Origin: Balaenoptera acutorostrata
Taxonomy: Eukaryota; Chordata; Mammalia; Artiodactyla; Balaenopteridae
Assembly (NCBI RefSeq): GCF_949987535.1
Contig: NC_080064.1
Location: 43,977,937 to 44,041,936 of the forward strand
Reading direction: 5' to 3'
Length of the DNA stretch: 64,000 nucleotides
Shown here: one piece after another, positions 1 to 11,574 of the stretch
How positions within the stretch are numbered: the stretch's first letter is position 1
Layout: the number at the start of each line of letters is the position of its first letter
Translations under genes and position numbers: made by a program
Notes under the pieces: model-generated
Database searches by the model: none
What the model was told of the DNA's origin: nothing
Seen by the model: the letters and a program-made list of their open reading frames with translations, nothing else

Positions 1-600
1 TTCCCATTATGTATGTGAAGGTTGTAGGATTAATAAATACTTACAAAACTTTTATAATCCTGAAAAAAAAATGCTTATTGTAGAAAGTTCAGAAAGTACA
101 GAGAGGTACTATGCCAACCCTCAGTAAATATTTAATAACGGGGGAAAAGTCACCCATAATCTCAGAACATTTTGATGGTCATTTAAAGTTTAAAATGGGC
201 TTGTATTGTTGGTGATTAAATTATTATCTCTGTATTAGGTTCAAAGTTAACTGTTCCATTTTACTGTTGAACATCCAGTCATTTGTATAAGACCTATAAA
301 AATGTTTTACTAAATTACATTGCAGTCATAGTTGAATTCATCAATTAAAACAGAATAACATGGGTAACTACCTAAAAGACCCCTGATTTACCTTCTGTGC
401 AGCATGTGAAGCTCCAGGTCTAGGGAGGTTTTGTGTATTAAACGTTTTTTGGGGACCTGTCCTATTCGATGCCATAGCCTTGTATTGTTTTTGTAAGATT
501 TTTGCTTAAATATTTATAACTGTAAAAAAATGGCTCCATTAAAAAATTTGGGGGAGGTAGATGAATTTAGGTTTAAAAAAATCTAATTCAGTTCTTAGTG
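1..600. other. Upstream intronic sequence, nothing recognised
   Basis: AT-rich single-copy-looking sequence with no recognised repeat, exon or RNA gene. It most likely belongs to the large first intron of ZFYVE9, by position only. Confidence 0.5.
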
Positions 601-621
601 TGTCCCTAAAGACTACCAACA

Positions 622-766
622 TTAGAATCAGCTAAGAGTGCTTATTAAAATATGCAGATTCCTGGCCACTTGAATCAGAATTTCTAGAAATGGTAGTGGC
701 CCAAGGAGCTTCACTTTTATCAAGCTCCCCAGTTCTTAGTCCTACTAAAGTTTGAGAATCACTGGT
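622..766 (+). mobile_element. MER5-like hAT-Charlie MITE fragment
   Basis: The segment has the MER5 layout: 'gcttattaaaatatgcag' near the start, a 'gaatcagaatttctag' core, and the terminal 'agtttgagaatcactgg' that matches the Charlie-group terminal inverted repeat. It is non-coding and old. Confidence 0.65.
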
Positions 767-900
767 AATAAGTTTAAAGTTAATTAACCTTGTCAAGCTG
801 AGTGAAAGTATCTGTTTTCTAGCAAAGCTATAAATCTTAAGTGGCAATACAGTCATTTCTCATAGCGACAGATAATGGTGGTAATCTTAGAAAAATCATA

Positions 901-964
901 TTTCTAGGGACAGCTGATTCAACCAACAAACATTTCTAGGGACAGCTGATTCAACCAACGAACA
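901..964. repeat. Two-copy 32-bp tandem duplication
   Basis: A 32-bp unit starting 'tttctagggacagctgattc' occurs at 901-932 and again immediately at 933-964 with one base different (caacaaaca versus caacgaaca). The near identity implies a recent local duplication. Confidence 0.95.
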
Positions 965-1034
965 TTTATTGAGAGCCTTTTCTGGTAGCTGTGGTGTTAC
1001 AGAAGGATACCTGACCACTTACCTTGGCTCTTAA

Positions 1035-1160
1035 TCTTGGACTTCAATGTCATTGTCTGTAAAATGCAGATAGTTATCATACTTATCTTGCAAGGCTTTT
1101 AGGATAAATGCATCTGAAAAAGCTTTGTAATCTGTGAAAGATCTTTATAAAATTTTAGCT
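1035..1160 (+). mobile_element. MIR-like SINE fragment
   Basis: The order 'cattgtctgtaaaatgcag', 'tcttgcaaggcttttaggat' and 'aaagctttgtaatctgtgaa' follows the 3' half of MIR. Heavily diverged. Confidence 0.5.
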
Positions 1161-1273
1161 GTTAATATTAAGTACCAGGTACTGTCTTTGGTGTTTTGAG
1201 AAACACAAAAATGACCAAGGTCTGTGCTAGCAACTAGCTAATTGTGGAAGCAGGACATGTTTAATTAACTGTT

Positions 1274-1633
1274 TTTTAAAATAAATTTATTTATTTATTT
1301 TATTTATTTATTTTTGGCTGCATTGGGTCTTCGTTGCTGTGCGTGGCCTTTCTCTAGTTGTGGCGAGTGGGGGCTACTCTTCGTTGTGGTGCGCTGGCCT
1401 CTCATTGTCGTGACTTCTCTTGTTGTGGAGCACGGGCTCTAGCCGCACAGGCTTCAGTAGTTGTGGCACATAGGCTCAGTAGTTGTGGCTTGCGGGCTCT
1501 AGAGCACAGGCTCAGTAGTTGTGGTGCACGGGCTTAATTGCTCCGTGGCATGTGGGATCTTCCCGGACCAGGGCTCGAACCCGTGTCCGCATTGGCAGGT
1601 GGATTCTTAACCACTGCGCCACTAGGGAAGTCC
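1274..1633 (-). mobile_element. CHR SINE, full length, antisense
   Basis: The + strand shows the reversed element: (TTTA)n tail, 'ttggctgcattgggtcttcg', the module-rich body, then 'gccactagggaagtcc', the reverse of the tRNA-like head. It is flanked by a perfect 12-bp target duplication (taattaactgtt, 1262-1273 and 1634-1645). A C-to-T change turned the usual 'gcaggcgg' into 'gcaggtgg' at 1596-1602, making a donor-like site. Confidence 0.95.
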
Positions 1634-1902
1634 TAATTAACTGTTATAAGGCAGAGTCAGATAAGTGTTGTAATTGAGTGGAACATGCTGGATCTCTATT
1701 TAAGGCTTCTATGTTTAATCCAGTAGCTTGCCCTTTAAGAATATTAATAATTTTTATGTATGGTCATTCCTTTTTCTTCTAATTCCTGGTTCAGTGTTTT
1801 ATTCCTTAAGGAGAAAATTGTATTGTTGCCTGGTGAGCAATTATGTTAACTCCTTGAGAAAGACGGTGTGAGTGGAGATGATCCCATTTCTTCCTGTTAC
1901 AG

Positions 1903-1975
1903 TCCATTCAGTAAACTTTTATTTGGCACCTGTTATGTGCTGGCCACAGACTAGTTGCAGGGCACAAAGCTTCTT
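1903..1975 (-). mobile_element. L2 LINE 3'-end fragment, antisense
   Basis: The words 'cattcagtaaacttttattt' and 'cacctgttatgtgctgg' match the reverse complement of the L2 3' end. Confidence 0.6.
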
Positions 1976-2064
1976 TAAAAGATAACTGCTTGGATTTTAA
2001 CTTAAATTCTCATGTTGCTAAAGGGATGATGTGTGTGGTGTGTTTTGTGGTTGTTAATTGCATG

Positions 2065-2290
2065 ATGTGATGCAGAATATGGAGTCAGATGTGAGTACAA
2101 ATCCTTACTGCAGTCTTACTGCACTCTTATAGCAATGTGACATTTAGATCCTGAGTTTCTTCTTATGTGCTATTGGAGTAATGGTACCCCTCAGTAGTCA
2201 GGGCAGTAGAACAGGTTCCATGAGATAAAAGTAATCAAAAGCAATTAACTCAGTGTCTGTCACATAGAAGGTGCTCAATAAATGTTAAAT
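2065..2290 (+). mobile_element. MIR SINE, sense
   Basis: It follows MIR order from 'atatggagtcagatgtgagt' to the 3' 'aaggtgctcaataaatgtt'. Old and diverged. Confidence 0.75.
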
Positions 2291-2844
2291 TCCATTCCTC
2301 CTTTTGGAGAAAACAAAAACAAAAACCAGGCATTGGAATTTCTGTGTGACTTAAAACTTGGTAGCTTTAATTTTTTAGAGAATGAGTTTACTTTTGGAAT
2401 TTTTTGAAATTTTTGATAGAAAACAATTTTGATCTTAACTATTACACATATTTTCCATTTCATTTTTAGCGAATAAATTAGCTCTTCCCTGTGTCTAGCT
2501 AATAAATTAGCCATTCTCTGTGAAAATATATTTGTTACATTTTCAGAGTTTTATTCATTTTTCAACTATTCATTTTCAGTTTTACGTGATCTTTGATTTT
2601 ACTTGTGTGTACCTGACTTGCATTATTTGGAACAACATTCTTAGTATATAATAATCAGTGAAAGATACATAGTTGCAGTTACCAAATAGAAATAGTTCAT
2701 ATACTTAGTTTTCAAAAAGCAGTATCAATTTATTAAACTTACATTATTTAAGAATTGAAGAATCTTCAAAACATAGACTTTTCCTTACATAACCGCAGTA
2801 GATTAGAACTAGATTTTTATAACCTGTCAGATATGGGGTCCAGT

Positions 2845-2990
2845 CTTTTCTTATAACATGTATAACCCTGGACAAGTTTCTTACCCCCTTTAAGCCTCAA
2901 TTTATTCTCCTATAAAACGAAGCTGATAATACCCATCTTATAGGATTATTGCGAGGATTAAATGATATAATGTGTAAGTCAGAGCTGTAA
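2845..2990 (+). mobile_element. MIR SINE fragment, sense
   Basis: Contains 'ccctggacaagtttcttac', 'cctcaatttattctcc' and 'attgcgaggattaaatgat', the MIR core and 3' half. Confidence 0.8.
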
Positions 2991-3836
2991 TTCAGTCCCA
3001 TGAGTCCTGGTAAATCAGTGTTACCCTTGAAGTGGAAAATATACTTCTTGTTTACTTCTGTTTGAAAGAGCTTGAAAGGTCATTATTTATGGAGTTTACT
3101 ACCAAGAACATAAAATCAGTATGATCAATTTGTAAGTATTAAAGATTGCTAAATTAAGGAGAAACCAAGGTATCAGTATTAGTATTTTAATTGTGTAGTT
3201 AGTAGAATGTCTTCCACTTTATAATACTCCATAAGTTTTATTTAATAAAATAATTTAAATGTTATTTATAAAATATTTCCTGTTAAAAATTTTTCTTTTG
3301 AATTATTATAAATAGCCCATTCACAGAACTGAACTATTAGAAAAATTAAAACAGTATATACTGTTTTGTATTTATGAAGTACTTTTTGAGAGCCTTTAAT
3401 AAAATAAGGTAAAAATGAGGAAATTTCTTTGGACACACTGAAATCAAGAAGAAGGCATTGAATTCATATTGGGCAAGGGAGGCTTAATGCATGTTGATGA
3501 GGCTGTTGAGGTGTTCAGGATTTTATATTACAGAACTCTTTGTAAAAATCCTAAACTTTTTTCTGTAAATTATCTTTTAGTTTAAATTCCTTACATTTGT
3601 TTATTTAAGCTTAAAAATGCTTTTGCGGCCCTAGCTTTTGACTATAATAGTTTCTTTAGTTGATAATTCTGTAGTGATTTATCATCTTTTCAACTTTCTG
3701 GTTGTTTATGATAATACATTCTCAAGGATATGTGACTTAATATCAATGATGGTAGTTCTGTTGCATTTTTAAAAATACAGAAGTAGTAAATTCATGCCTT
3801 AGATTAAAAAAATTAAACTTAAATGGAAATTTGTTA
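2991..3836. other. Intronic sequence, nothing recognised
   Basis: AT-rich intron with no repeat family, exon or RNA gene that I can support. Confidence 0.45.
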
Positions 3837-3846
3837 AAAATTCTTT

Positions 3847-4187
3847 ATTCTTTTTTATTTTGGCTACTTTGGGTCTTCGTGGCTGTGCGGGCTTTCTGTA
3901 GTTGCTTTGAGCGGGAGCTACTCTTTGTTGCAGTGCACGGGCTTCTCATTGCCGTGGCTTCTCTTTGTTGCGAAGCATGGGCTCTAGGTGCGTGGGCTTC
4001 AGTAGTTGCAGCACGTGGGCTTCAGTAGTTGTGGCCCTCGGGCTCTGGAGCGCAGACTCAGTAGTTGTGGCGCACAGGCCTAATTAGTTGCTCCATGGCA
4101 TGTGGGATCTTCCCGTACCAGGGATTGAACCCATGTCCTCTGCATTGGCAGGTGGATTCTTAACCATGGCGCCACCAGGGAAGTCCC
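3847..4187 (-). mobile_element. CHR SINE, full length, antisense
   Basis: Reversed CHR with flanking repeat aaaattcttt at 3837-3846 and 4188-4197. Like the copy at 1274 it has 'ggcaggtgg' (4148-4156) instead of 'ggcaggcgg', creating a GT after CAG. It is more diverged than the copies near 16 kb. Confidence 0.93.
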
Positions 4188-4199
4188 AAAATTCTTTTT

Positions 4200-5080
4200 T
4201 CTTATATGTAGTATAGTCCCCTATTGTTTGTTTCCATTCAAAGTATTAGAGCTTTTTCTATGAGGTTTTATAGGACATAGTTCAGAGTCAGCAATAATGA
4301 CTTGCTAATGTTTCTAAAGCTTTTTCAAACTAGTTAGGAAATTCTGCGGGGAACCATTATTTGAGTAAACAGTGCATTTGGGGCCTTCATTCTACATACA
4401 GTGGATCAGCCACAGTGTTTTCCCATTTGATTATGATCACTTTTAGATCTTTTAATGCTGATTTTGAACTGAGTGGGCTGAAAGTTATACAAGATTGTAT
4501 AACTGGTTTGTTACACAATCTTATAGTTGCTTTGGATGCCGTAATTTCTATATAAAGCTATAAAAAACAGCAGTTCTGGAGTCTTTTTGCTGGTATTAAT
4601 GAAGAGGTAAGCATTTCTGTTTGTAACAGTTCTCTTCTAACCTCTCATGGTAGTTTATCTACCAGAATTTGTTTTATTAAAATGAAGAAAGAGTAAATCA
4701 TATGTTATTATTATTATTTCAAAACACAACAGAGCCTATCTCAGAATTCTGTTTATTAAAATAAAGGATGAGCGGTATCAAAATTTTGTGAAAATATTCC
4801 GTCAGGGTTTATGTAATTTTTAATCTCCATTTTTCATTTTCAATTGAATGAGAGAAACAACCTCTAAAAAGTAATTGAAGTAAAACACTGCCAGTTTGAG
4901 AAAAAATTTAAAACTTCAGAATACATCATCTAGACCTTTTTGTAATTCTGGTGATGTAATAGCTGCCAAAGTTTTTTGTTTTTGTTGTTTTAAAAAATTA
5001 GTAGCTAAAGTAAATTATTTTTGAGATTGTTGTGAGGTCACTCTTGGAAATTTCTGCTCAATGGTTAAAAAACAAGATTA
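4200..5080. other. Intronic sequence, nothing recognised
   Basis: No repeat, exon or RNA gene recognised. The short open frame at 4361-4555 has no family resemblance. Confidence 0.45.
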
Positions 5081-5082
5081 AG

Positions 5083-5370
5083 ATTCTTTATTCTGGCACA
5101 GCCCTTCATGGTCTGGTTCCAACCTAATCCATGGGGTCTACTATTCATTGGCCAATGAGTATTGTATCATATTATGCCTATAATAAACCTCTAGCTTGCC
5201 TGGGCATTTTATAAAATGTGTGTGGCTAAAATGGGAAGTAAAATATAAAATGTAGCTACATGCCCCATTATCCAGTCCTCCCAAGATTCCAGGTTTACAA
5301 CATTTTCCTTGATTTCTTTTGCCTTTTATTACTTATTTGTGTAATGTAAAAGTTTTGTCAACGGTGTGCT
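5083..5370 (+). mobile_element. Possible L2 fragment, sense
   Basis: 'cccttcatggtctggttcc' resembles the L2 ORF2 C-terminal coding region (CHDLAP-type). The remainder is too diverged to be sure. Confidence 0.35.
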
Positions 5371-5394
5371 ATCTTTCTGGTAGGTGTTTCATGT

Positions 5395-5565
5395 CTGTCA
5401 TTTATAATTCTTAAAATGATCCTATAATACCCATGGTATCATGGATGTTTTACAGCTGAAGGAACTGAAGCTTGGAGAGTTTTATTGACTTTCCTAAGTC
5501 CATATCCATGATTCAAACCATATAACTCTGACAACAAACTCCACACTCTTTTTCATCATGTGAAC
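5395..5565 (-). mobile_element. MIR SINE, antisense
   Basis: 'gttttacagctgaaggaact', 'gactttcctaagtccatat' and 'ctccacactcttt' follow reversed MIR. Confidence 0.75.
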
Positions 5566-5799
5566 TTCCCCATGTGTTCTGTATTTGTTTTATTATAAGA
5601 TTTTCCATAGTGCTTTAGGAAGTATTCAAATTAGAAGAGCACAACTTTAGTTGATTTGCCTTTGAAGTATGCTATTGGCATGTAGCAATTTGTATAAAAA
5701 AAAAGATGTGTATGTGCATGTATTTGGGGAATTTCCACTTTCATTTACTTATTTTTGAAGTAGATAAATGCCTGCTTTGTGATTATTAGATAAGTATAC

Positions 5800-5890
5800 T
5801 AACTGATCTCTGGACCTCATTTTTCTGATCTGAAAATGAGTGGTGGGCTAGATGTTAAGGCCCTTTCCACATTTAATATTCTATTCAATA
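5800..5890 (+). mobile_element. MIR3-like fragment
   Basis: 'ctgatctgaaaatgagtgg', 'gggctagatgttaaggccc' and 'catttaatattctattc' resemble the 3' part of MIR3. Confidence 0.5.
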
Positions 5891-5899
5891 TTTCTAAAG

Positions 5900-7095
5900 A
5901 AGAGCTCAATGAAAAGATAGATGGCATGTGGACAGCTCTAGGCAATGGTGACTAAATGTCATTAATGAAGTAACAGCGTGGGGGGGGCAGTGGGCTGTGG
6001 GTAGTGGCTGAGGAAGATAGGAGAATCAAGACCAAGGGATTGTAATTTACATAAAAGTTTTCCCTGTAATGAATAGAGAATATATTTCTGAATAAAAACA
6101 CAAAAACTCTGGAAATTAGCTGGATGAATAGTTTGTGACTGAGGCCTTTTCCCTCTCTACCTGTTATTCCCTTTCTTCTGCCCTTTCTTGTGATATGTTT
6201 TTATGTTTGTGAAAAATGCATATAGAGCTGTGTTATATGAAAATAACCAGATCACCAGTAGCACACTTGAAATAATTAAAGCTTTCATATTGCTCGTAAA
6301 GTGGGAATTCAGTAATTAAAATGTGGATCCATTGTTGTAGATCTTAAGAGAGTTTGTTGAGAAAGCAAAGGAGGGCATGTTTTGCATTCAAAAAGGATAA
6401 AATGCATTTTAGTGACAAAACTTTTATATAGCCTACCCACCCTGGAGGTATTAGAGATGCTAATATTGACATGTAGGTAATCAGGTGATGTTTTGACTGG
6501 TTGGAAAATTGTTACCCAGCTAGAAAATTGTCATACTTTTCCTTGTTAGCTTTTTCTGCAGTCCTTGGATCAGTGAATCTTGACTTAGCAAAGAAATCAT
6601 CCTCGACCAGGAGCAAGGAAGTGTTCTTTAGTCAAATACAATAAATCTGGGTTTTTTTAGCGTACTAGATCCCTCAGGTAGAGATTAGTAACTGCACATT
6701 AGTATTTTAAAAACTGAGGAGTAAAAGTAAAGAAATTTGTTTCACTTTATTTAGCAGTATATTACCCAGACTAATTGGCCGTGGCACCCTTTTTATCCAC
6801 ATAATAGTTAGCAGTACAGCTTTTACTGATCTAGGTCGACTTTTATCTGTTTTATAAAGCCTTACCCTCACAATATCCATGGCTATTTGAACCCTCCGGT
6901 GATCAGCCCTGATTACTTCCTGAAGGACTTCATTCTGTTGTTGGTTACTGCTGATTATTAGAAAATTTCTTTTGTATTTAACCAAAGATCTGCTTTTCTT
7001 TAACATCTATCCTTTTGTTGTTTTCTTCTCTAAAATTATACAGAATAAATACTCTCATTTTAATATCTGAAGCTGACAAGATAATATCTTGTCTT
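5900..7095. other. Intronic sequence, nothing firmly recognised
   Basis: No repeat or exon that I can name. A 99-codon open frame on the minus strand (6707-7006) has no recognisable domain and no flanking splice or retroposition signals, so it is not called as a gene. Confidence 0.4.
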
Positions 7096-7096
7096 C

Positions 7097-7292
7097 CCTG
7101 GCATAGTAATTAAAAGCTCAGACTTTGGAGTTAGACTGCCTGGGTTCAAATTTTAGTTTCACTGCTTTTGCCTTGTGATCTTGGGCAAGTTAATTAATGT
7201 CTCTGTGCCTCAGTTTCCTCATCTGTAAAAAAGGGAATAACAGTAGTACTTTAGTGGACTAAATGAGATGATCCATATAAAGAGTTAATTAC
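7097..7292 (+). mobile_element. MIR SINE, well preserved, sense
   Basis: Contains 'actgcctgggttcaaat', 'ccttgtgatcttgggcaag', 'ctgtgcctcagtttcctcat' and 'actaaatgagatgatccat' in MIR order; one of the clearest MIR copies here. Confidence 0.92.
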
Positions 7293-7327
7293 AAAGTGTG
7301 TTGGTTTGGTCCTCTGGGAAGCATTGA

Positions 7328-7606
7328 TATATTTTTTTTGGCTGTGTTTGGTCTTCGTTGCTGCGCGCGGGCTTTCTCTACTTGCTGCGAGCGGGGGCCA
7401 CTCCTCGTTGCAGTGCACGGGCTTCTCATTGCGGTGGCCTCTCTTGTTGTGGAGCATGGGCTCTAGGCGCGCGGACTTCAGTAGTTGTGGCGTGTGGGCT
7501 TAGTTGCTCCGCACCATGTGGAATCTTCCCGGACCAGGGCTCTGAACCTGGCTCCCTTGCATTGGCAGGCAGATTCGCAACCACTGTGCCACCAGGGAAG
7601 TCCCCC
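7328..7606 (-). mobile_element. CHR SINE, antisense, internally shortened
   Basis: Reversed CHR with a 14-bp flanking repeat (ctgggaagcattga at 7314-7327; ctgggaagcactga at 7607-7620, one mismatch). The body lacks some modules compared with the 330-bp copies. Confidence 0.93.
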
Positions 7607-7620
7607 CTGGGAAGCACTGA

Positions 7621-7945
7621 GTTGGAGTTACTAGTGCAAGGGATTTTTATGGGGGGTAGGTAATAGAATGCCTGTGAAGGGAAAGGGAGAAGTTGAACTG
7701 ACCAGGGAGAACCTCAGTCTGTGATGCAGATCTGGAAAAAAAATCTTGGACAACCCAATAAGAAGCTCCAGAGCAAAAACTGCCTGTTAGAGGAGTCCTG
7801 CATTAGGAAGAAATGGCCAGGTTCTAGAAAATCCACTGTGTTTAGTCACTGGCTAGGAGCTGCCCAAGGCGAGTGTGGACTCCCCTGGAAAGCTGAGATG
7901 AATTCTTATATGCTGCAGCTGGAGGCTACTAGCTAACTGTATTCC
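7621..7945 (-). mobile_element. ERVL-type LTR, left (3') copy, decayed
   Basis: It is homologous to 13630-13975 in the same direction: both share the segments 'gatgcagatct'/'gattcagatct', 'ctccagagcaaaaa', 'gaaatggccagg' and 'agctggaggct' in the same order. The sequence between them is antisense ERVL-like pol, so this is the 3' LTR of a minus-strand provirus. Edges are approximate. Confidence 0.65.
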
Positions 7946-8256
7946 TTGCACCTGAATGCAGGTTCTTTTTTGAAGGGAGATCCAAGTGATTGCCACAGTC
8001 CCTTTCTTACGCTGTGTGGATCTGTGTCTCTAAACATTTTCTGAGAGCAGCTCCTCCATTTCCATGGACCTCTCTTCCTAATGGGAAAGTTAAAAGTAGG
8101 ATAGTGAGACAGGCTTCAGCCTCCATCTCTGTAGCTGGTCTCCAGGTCACAGTGGTTCTCTTTGTCTCCTCCACTATCCAGTCTGAATTCTTGCCATTAG
8201 CTATCATTTCTGAAGTTCTTGGTGGTTTGTCTAGTGGTATGACCCAACCCTCATTT

Positions 8257-8556
8257 TTTATTTAAAATTTTATTTTTGGCTCCGTTGGGTCTTTGTTGCT
8301 GCATGTGGGCTTTCTCTAGTTGCCGTGAGCGGGGGGCTTCTCATTGTGGTGGCTTCTCTTGCTGCGGAGCATGGGCTCTAGGCACGCGGGCTTCAGTAGT
8401 TGTGTCAGACGGGCTCTAGAGCACAGGCTCAGTAATTGTGGTGTCCGGGCTTAGCTGCTCCACGGCATGTGGGATCTTCCCGGACCAGGGCTCGAACCCA
8501 TGTCCCCTGCATTGGCAGGCGGATTCTTAACCATTGCGCCACCAGGGAAGCCCCAG
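8257..8556 (-). mobile_element. CHR SINE inside the ERVL interior, antisense
   Basis: Reversed CHR. The host ERVL sequence 'ccctcattt' is duplicated at 8248-8256 and 8557-8565. It post-dates the ERVL. Confidence 0.92.
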
Positions 8557-8888
8557 CCCTCATTTCTGAGGGGTCTGAGAACCATGCTCTTCTCAGGCTG
8601 GAGTGGTTGCATTTGTCTGTTCACAGTCACAATTGGGCAGGGGAGTATCAAGTGGTACCCAATTGGATCATCTGAATTCCAGATATACTCCTTGATCCCA
8701 TTATGTAACAGCAGCCCTACTTCACCTGAGGATGAGGTTTAATTAGCCTCATTGTGGTGATTCTACTTCTTGTCTCCTGGTCGCGGGATACACAGAGTCC
8801 CAAATTCCCAGGCTGCAGCTGTAATTTATATAGTTCATTATGATCCTTGATATGTCTCCTGGCAAAAGTGTGCCTAGAACCTTTAACT

Positions 8889-8998
8889 TTTTTTTTTAAA
8901 ACATCTTTATTGGAGTATAATTGCTTTACAATGTTGTGTTAGTTTCTGCTGTATAACAAAGAAAAGCAGCTATATGTATACGTATATCCCCATGTCCC
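8889..8998 (-). mobile_element. L1 3'-end fragment (cetartiodactyl type), antisense
   Basis: 'aacatctttattggagtata', 'attgctttacaatgttgtgt' and 'tagtttctgctgtataacaa' are the reverse complement of a young cetartiodactyl L1 3' end. Strongly 5'-truncated. Confidence 0.85.
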
Positions 8999-10210
8999 CT
9001 AGCCAGTTGGTCAGCTTGAGGCATAGTGCTGTATTGGGGGCTCAGTGTCGTTCATTGGTTGGATGTTCAGAGTTGACAGTAGCTTGTTTGGCCCTTGGTA
9101 AGTGGGCATCCATGCCTCCTTCTCTGCTTCCATCTTCATTTCTGTTACAATGGCTTCTCTGTTCATGTTCCCATCATGCCAGTTCTGGGTGGCTAATGTC
9201 AGCTGTCGGAGTTACTTTGTCTATTTGGTTGTTCATTGTCTCTTCTGCATTGGATGCTTTCTGATGGGCATTAACACGTGAAAAACATTTTCACACTTTA
9301 TGCTCGCTCCTATATGTTCATTCATTTGCCTCCACTCATATCTTCTTGCATCCATTGTACAGTCTTTTCCCTTAAAGACCCCTAACCAGGTAGGTACTCA
9401 GTCCATTTGCCATTGCCCATGAGTCTGTATATATTCTCATCTCAGGCCACATTTCTTTCTACACAAAGTACATCACTTGAAGCTCCATCTTAGGGAGACT
9501 TTCCCTTTCCACTGTCACGATCACCCCTAAGTGTGGCTGTAATGAACCTGTTGTTTTTTTTCAGCTTGCATTCACATACTGAGCTGACCTATTTATAAGC
9601 CAAGCTTTGGCTTTTATGTCCTCCTTAACTTGGTTGTATAGGATCCTCCAAACAGCTATAGATGTGAGCTGAGGAAGGGTGCTGGCACAACTGTGGTGTC
9701 AGGGAAGTTTTGACTGCCTACTTATGTAGCTTACTTGTGCCCTTTGGTTCTGCTTGGGTTTGATTTTTGATGTACTATTTCCATCTCATAATGGATTGTT
9801 ACTGAGCTCACTTGAGTTTATGACTTGGAGAGTCCTGTTGAGCCCAGCTCATTATGGGCAGTTCTGGACATATGGTGCCCAATGGTCAAGCGTTCTGTCT
9901 CTTCCAGAGCCCAGTAGCACAGCAGGAGTTGTTTTTCTAATAGCATGACTTTTCTGCAGAACTCCAGGGGCCTGCCTTCATTGTAATTCTCCCACTTGGG
10001 CTTGCTATAAAGTCTGTACTGTGTCTTTCCCCACCATTTATACCTCCAATAGCATGGGAACTGCTTGCACTACAACCTGGACCTACTGCAGAGTTGTTTA
10101 CTCCACTCAAAGCTGGCAGCCTTTCATATTACTCAGTACATGGGCCACAGCAGTGTATAGAATGTGTTGACTCTAGAATCTGAAGAAACCTAGCAGACCT
10201 TGTGCTTCAC

Positions 10211-10232
10211 TTTTTTTTTTTTTTTTTTTTTT
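10211..10232. repeat. Poly-T tract (22 T) in the ERVL interior
   Basis: A run of 22 T with no SINE or L1 body attached and no clear target duplication. It is either a local expansion or a nearly bodiless retro-insertion. Confidence 0.9.
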
Positions 10233-11574
10233 AATAGTAAGGATGCAAGATGCAGCAGTTTGTCTTTTGCTTTGGAGGGAGTGTGTTGGCATAGCCTTAA
10301 CCACTGGATTCCTAAAACTTCACTGAAATGGCAGATCCCTGAATATTCATAGTTTTTCTCCCATCCTTTGGAGCACATATATCCTTCAGCGTGCTAGCCA
10401 TCTCTTGATTATCTTGCACGATCAACATGATGTCACTGATTTACTAGATTAGTGTGCTATTCTGAGTTCAGATCTCTTCAGACTATCTTATGACAGAGTA
10501 GGACAATTAATATAGCCCTGAGGCAAAACTGAGTGTATACTGTTGTTTACTCCATGTGAAAGGAACTATTTCTGATTGGGATAGAAAAGAACTCATTTGC
10601 CAAATCAATGGCTGCATGCCATGTACCTGAGGCTATATATATCTGCTGTAGCAAACATATTACATCCAGCATGGTAGCTATGGTCATGGCTGCTACTTGG
10701 TTGAACTGTGGTAGTCTTCAGTCATTCTCTAGGATCCAGCTGGTTTCTACAGAGGACAGACTAGTGGATTAAACAAACATATGAAAGGGACCACTACCCC
10801 CACATCTTTGAGATCCTTAAGGGTGGCGCTAATCTCTGCCATTCCTCTTACCTCCACCCCCGACACAATATTTTTTTGATTTACTATTTTGGCCAAGGAG
10901 TGGGGAGACATTTTTAGGTCTCATTTGGCCTTTCAATTGCTGAGTATGCCAATCCTGTTTATGTATTCAGGGCCTGGGAAAATAAGTGCTGGGTAGGTCA
11001 GTGGACTGTGGACCTACCATAAGCTAGACTTTGGCCAGAACTCTATTTCTTACTTAGTTCCTATATTCCTTCCCCTGTAACTGGGCCATAATTATGTTCC
11101 ACGTTTCTGGATATCAACATTAACTCAGCCTCTGTGACCAGTTGTTCTTCAGATGTCTGGGTATTTTCCTTTCCCCACTATACCTATATAGTCACCTGAG
11201 TAAATAGTCATACGTCCCTTTGGGGAAATATATATATATATATAAAATTTGTTGCAGGGTCCTTACTCCTGGGGACCCATCCATCTCTTTAAGTCCATCA
11301 GTCTGGATCTGAAAACTGGCTCAGGTCCAGGAATTAGGCAAGGGATAGTAGCTTTTTATTGAGGCAACTACTCTCAGTCTTGTGCTTATCTGTTCTTGCC
11401 TTGCTTTGATTGTGTATATATTAATAAGCAGCACTGTTGTTGATTGCCTGTCTATTTTGCTCTAATGACACCAAGTTCTGTTAACTCCCTCCCCGGCTCC
11501 CAGTGTGTCAAGCTTTATTGGCTGTCTCCCACCTTGCAAGTCATGATGATAGTGTGGTCCATTAGCTTCTGTTA

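Noticed and set aside
1274..1633. CHR copies as true tRNA genes (A/B boxes present)
   Set aside because: The tRNA-like part is fused to a SINE body and A-rich tail with target duplications; no cloverleaf gene stands alone.
6707..7006. 99-codon open frame on the minus strand
   Set aside because: No recognisable domain, no splice or poly-A context, composition like the surrounding intron. Most likely chance, though a diverged unknown repeat is possible.
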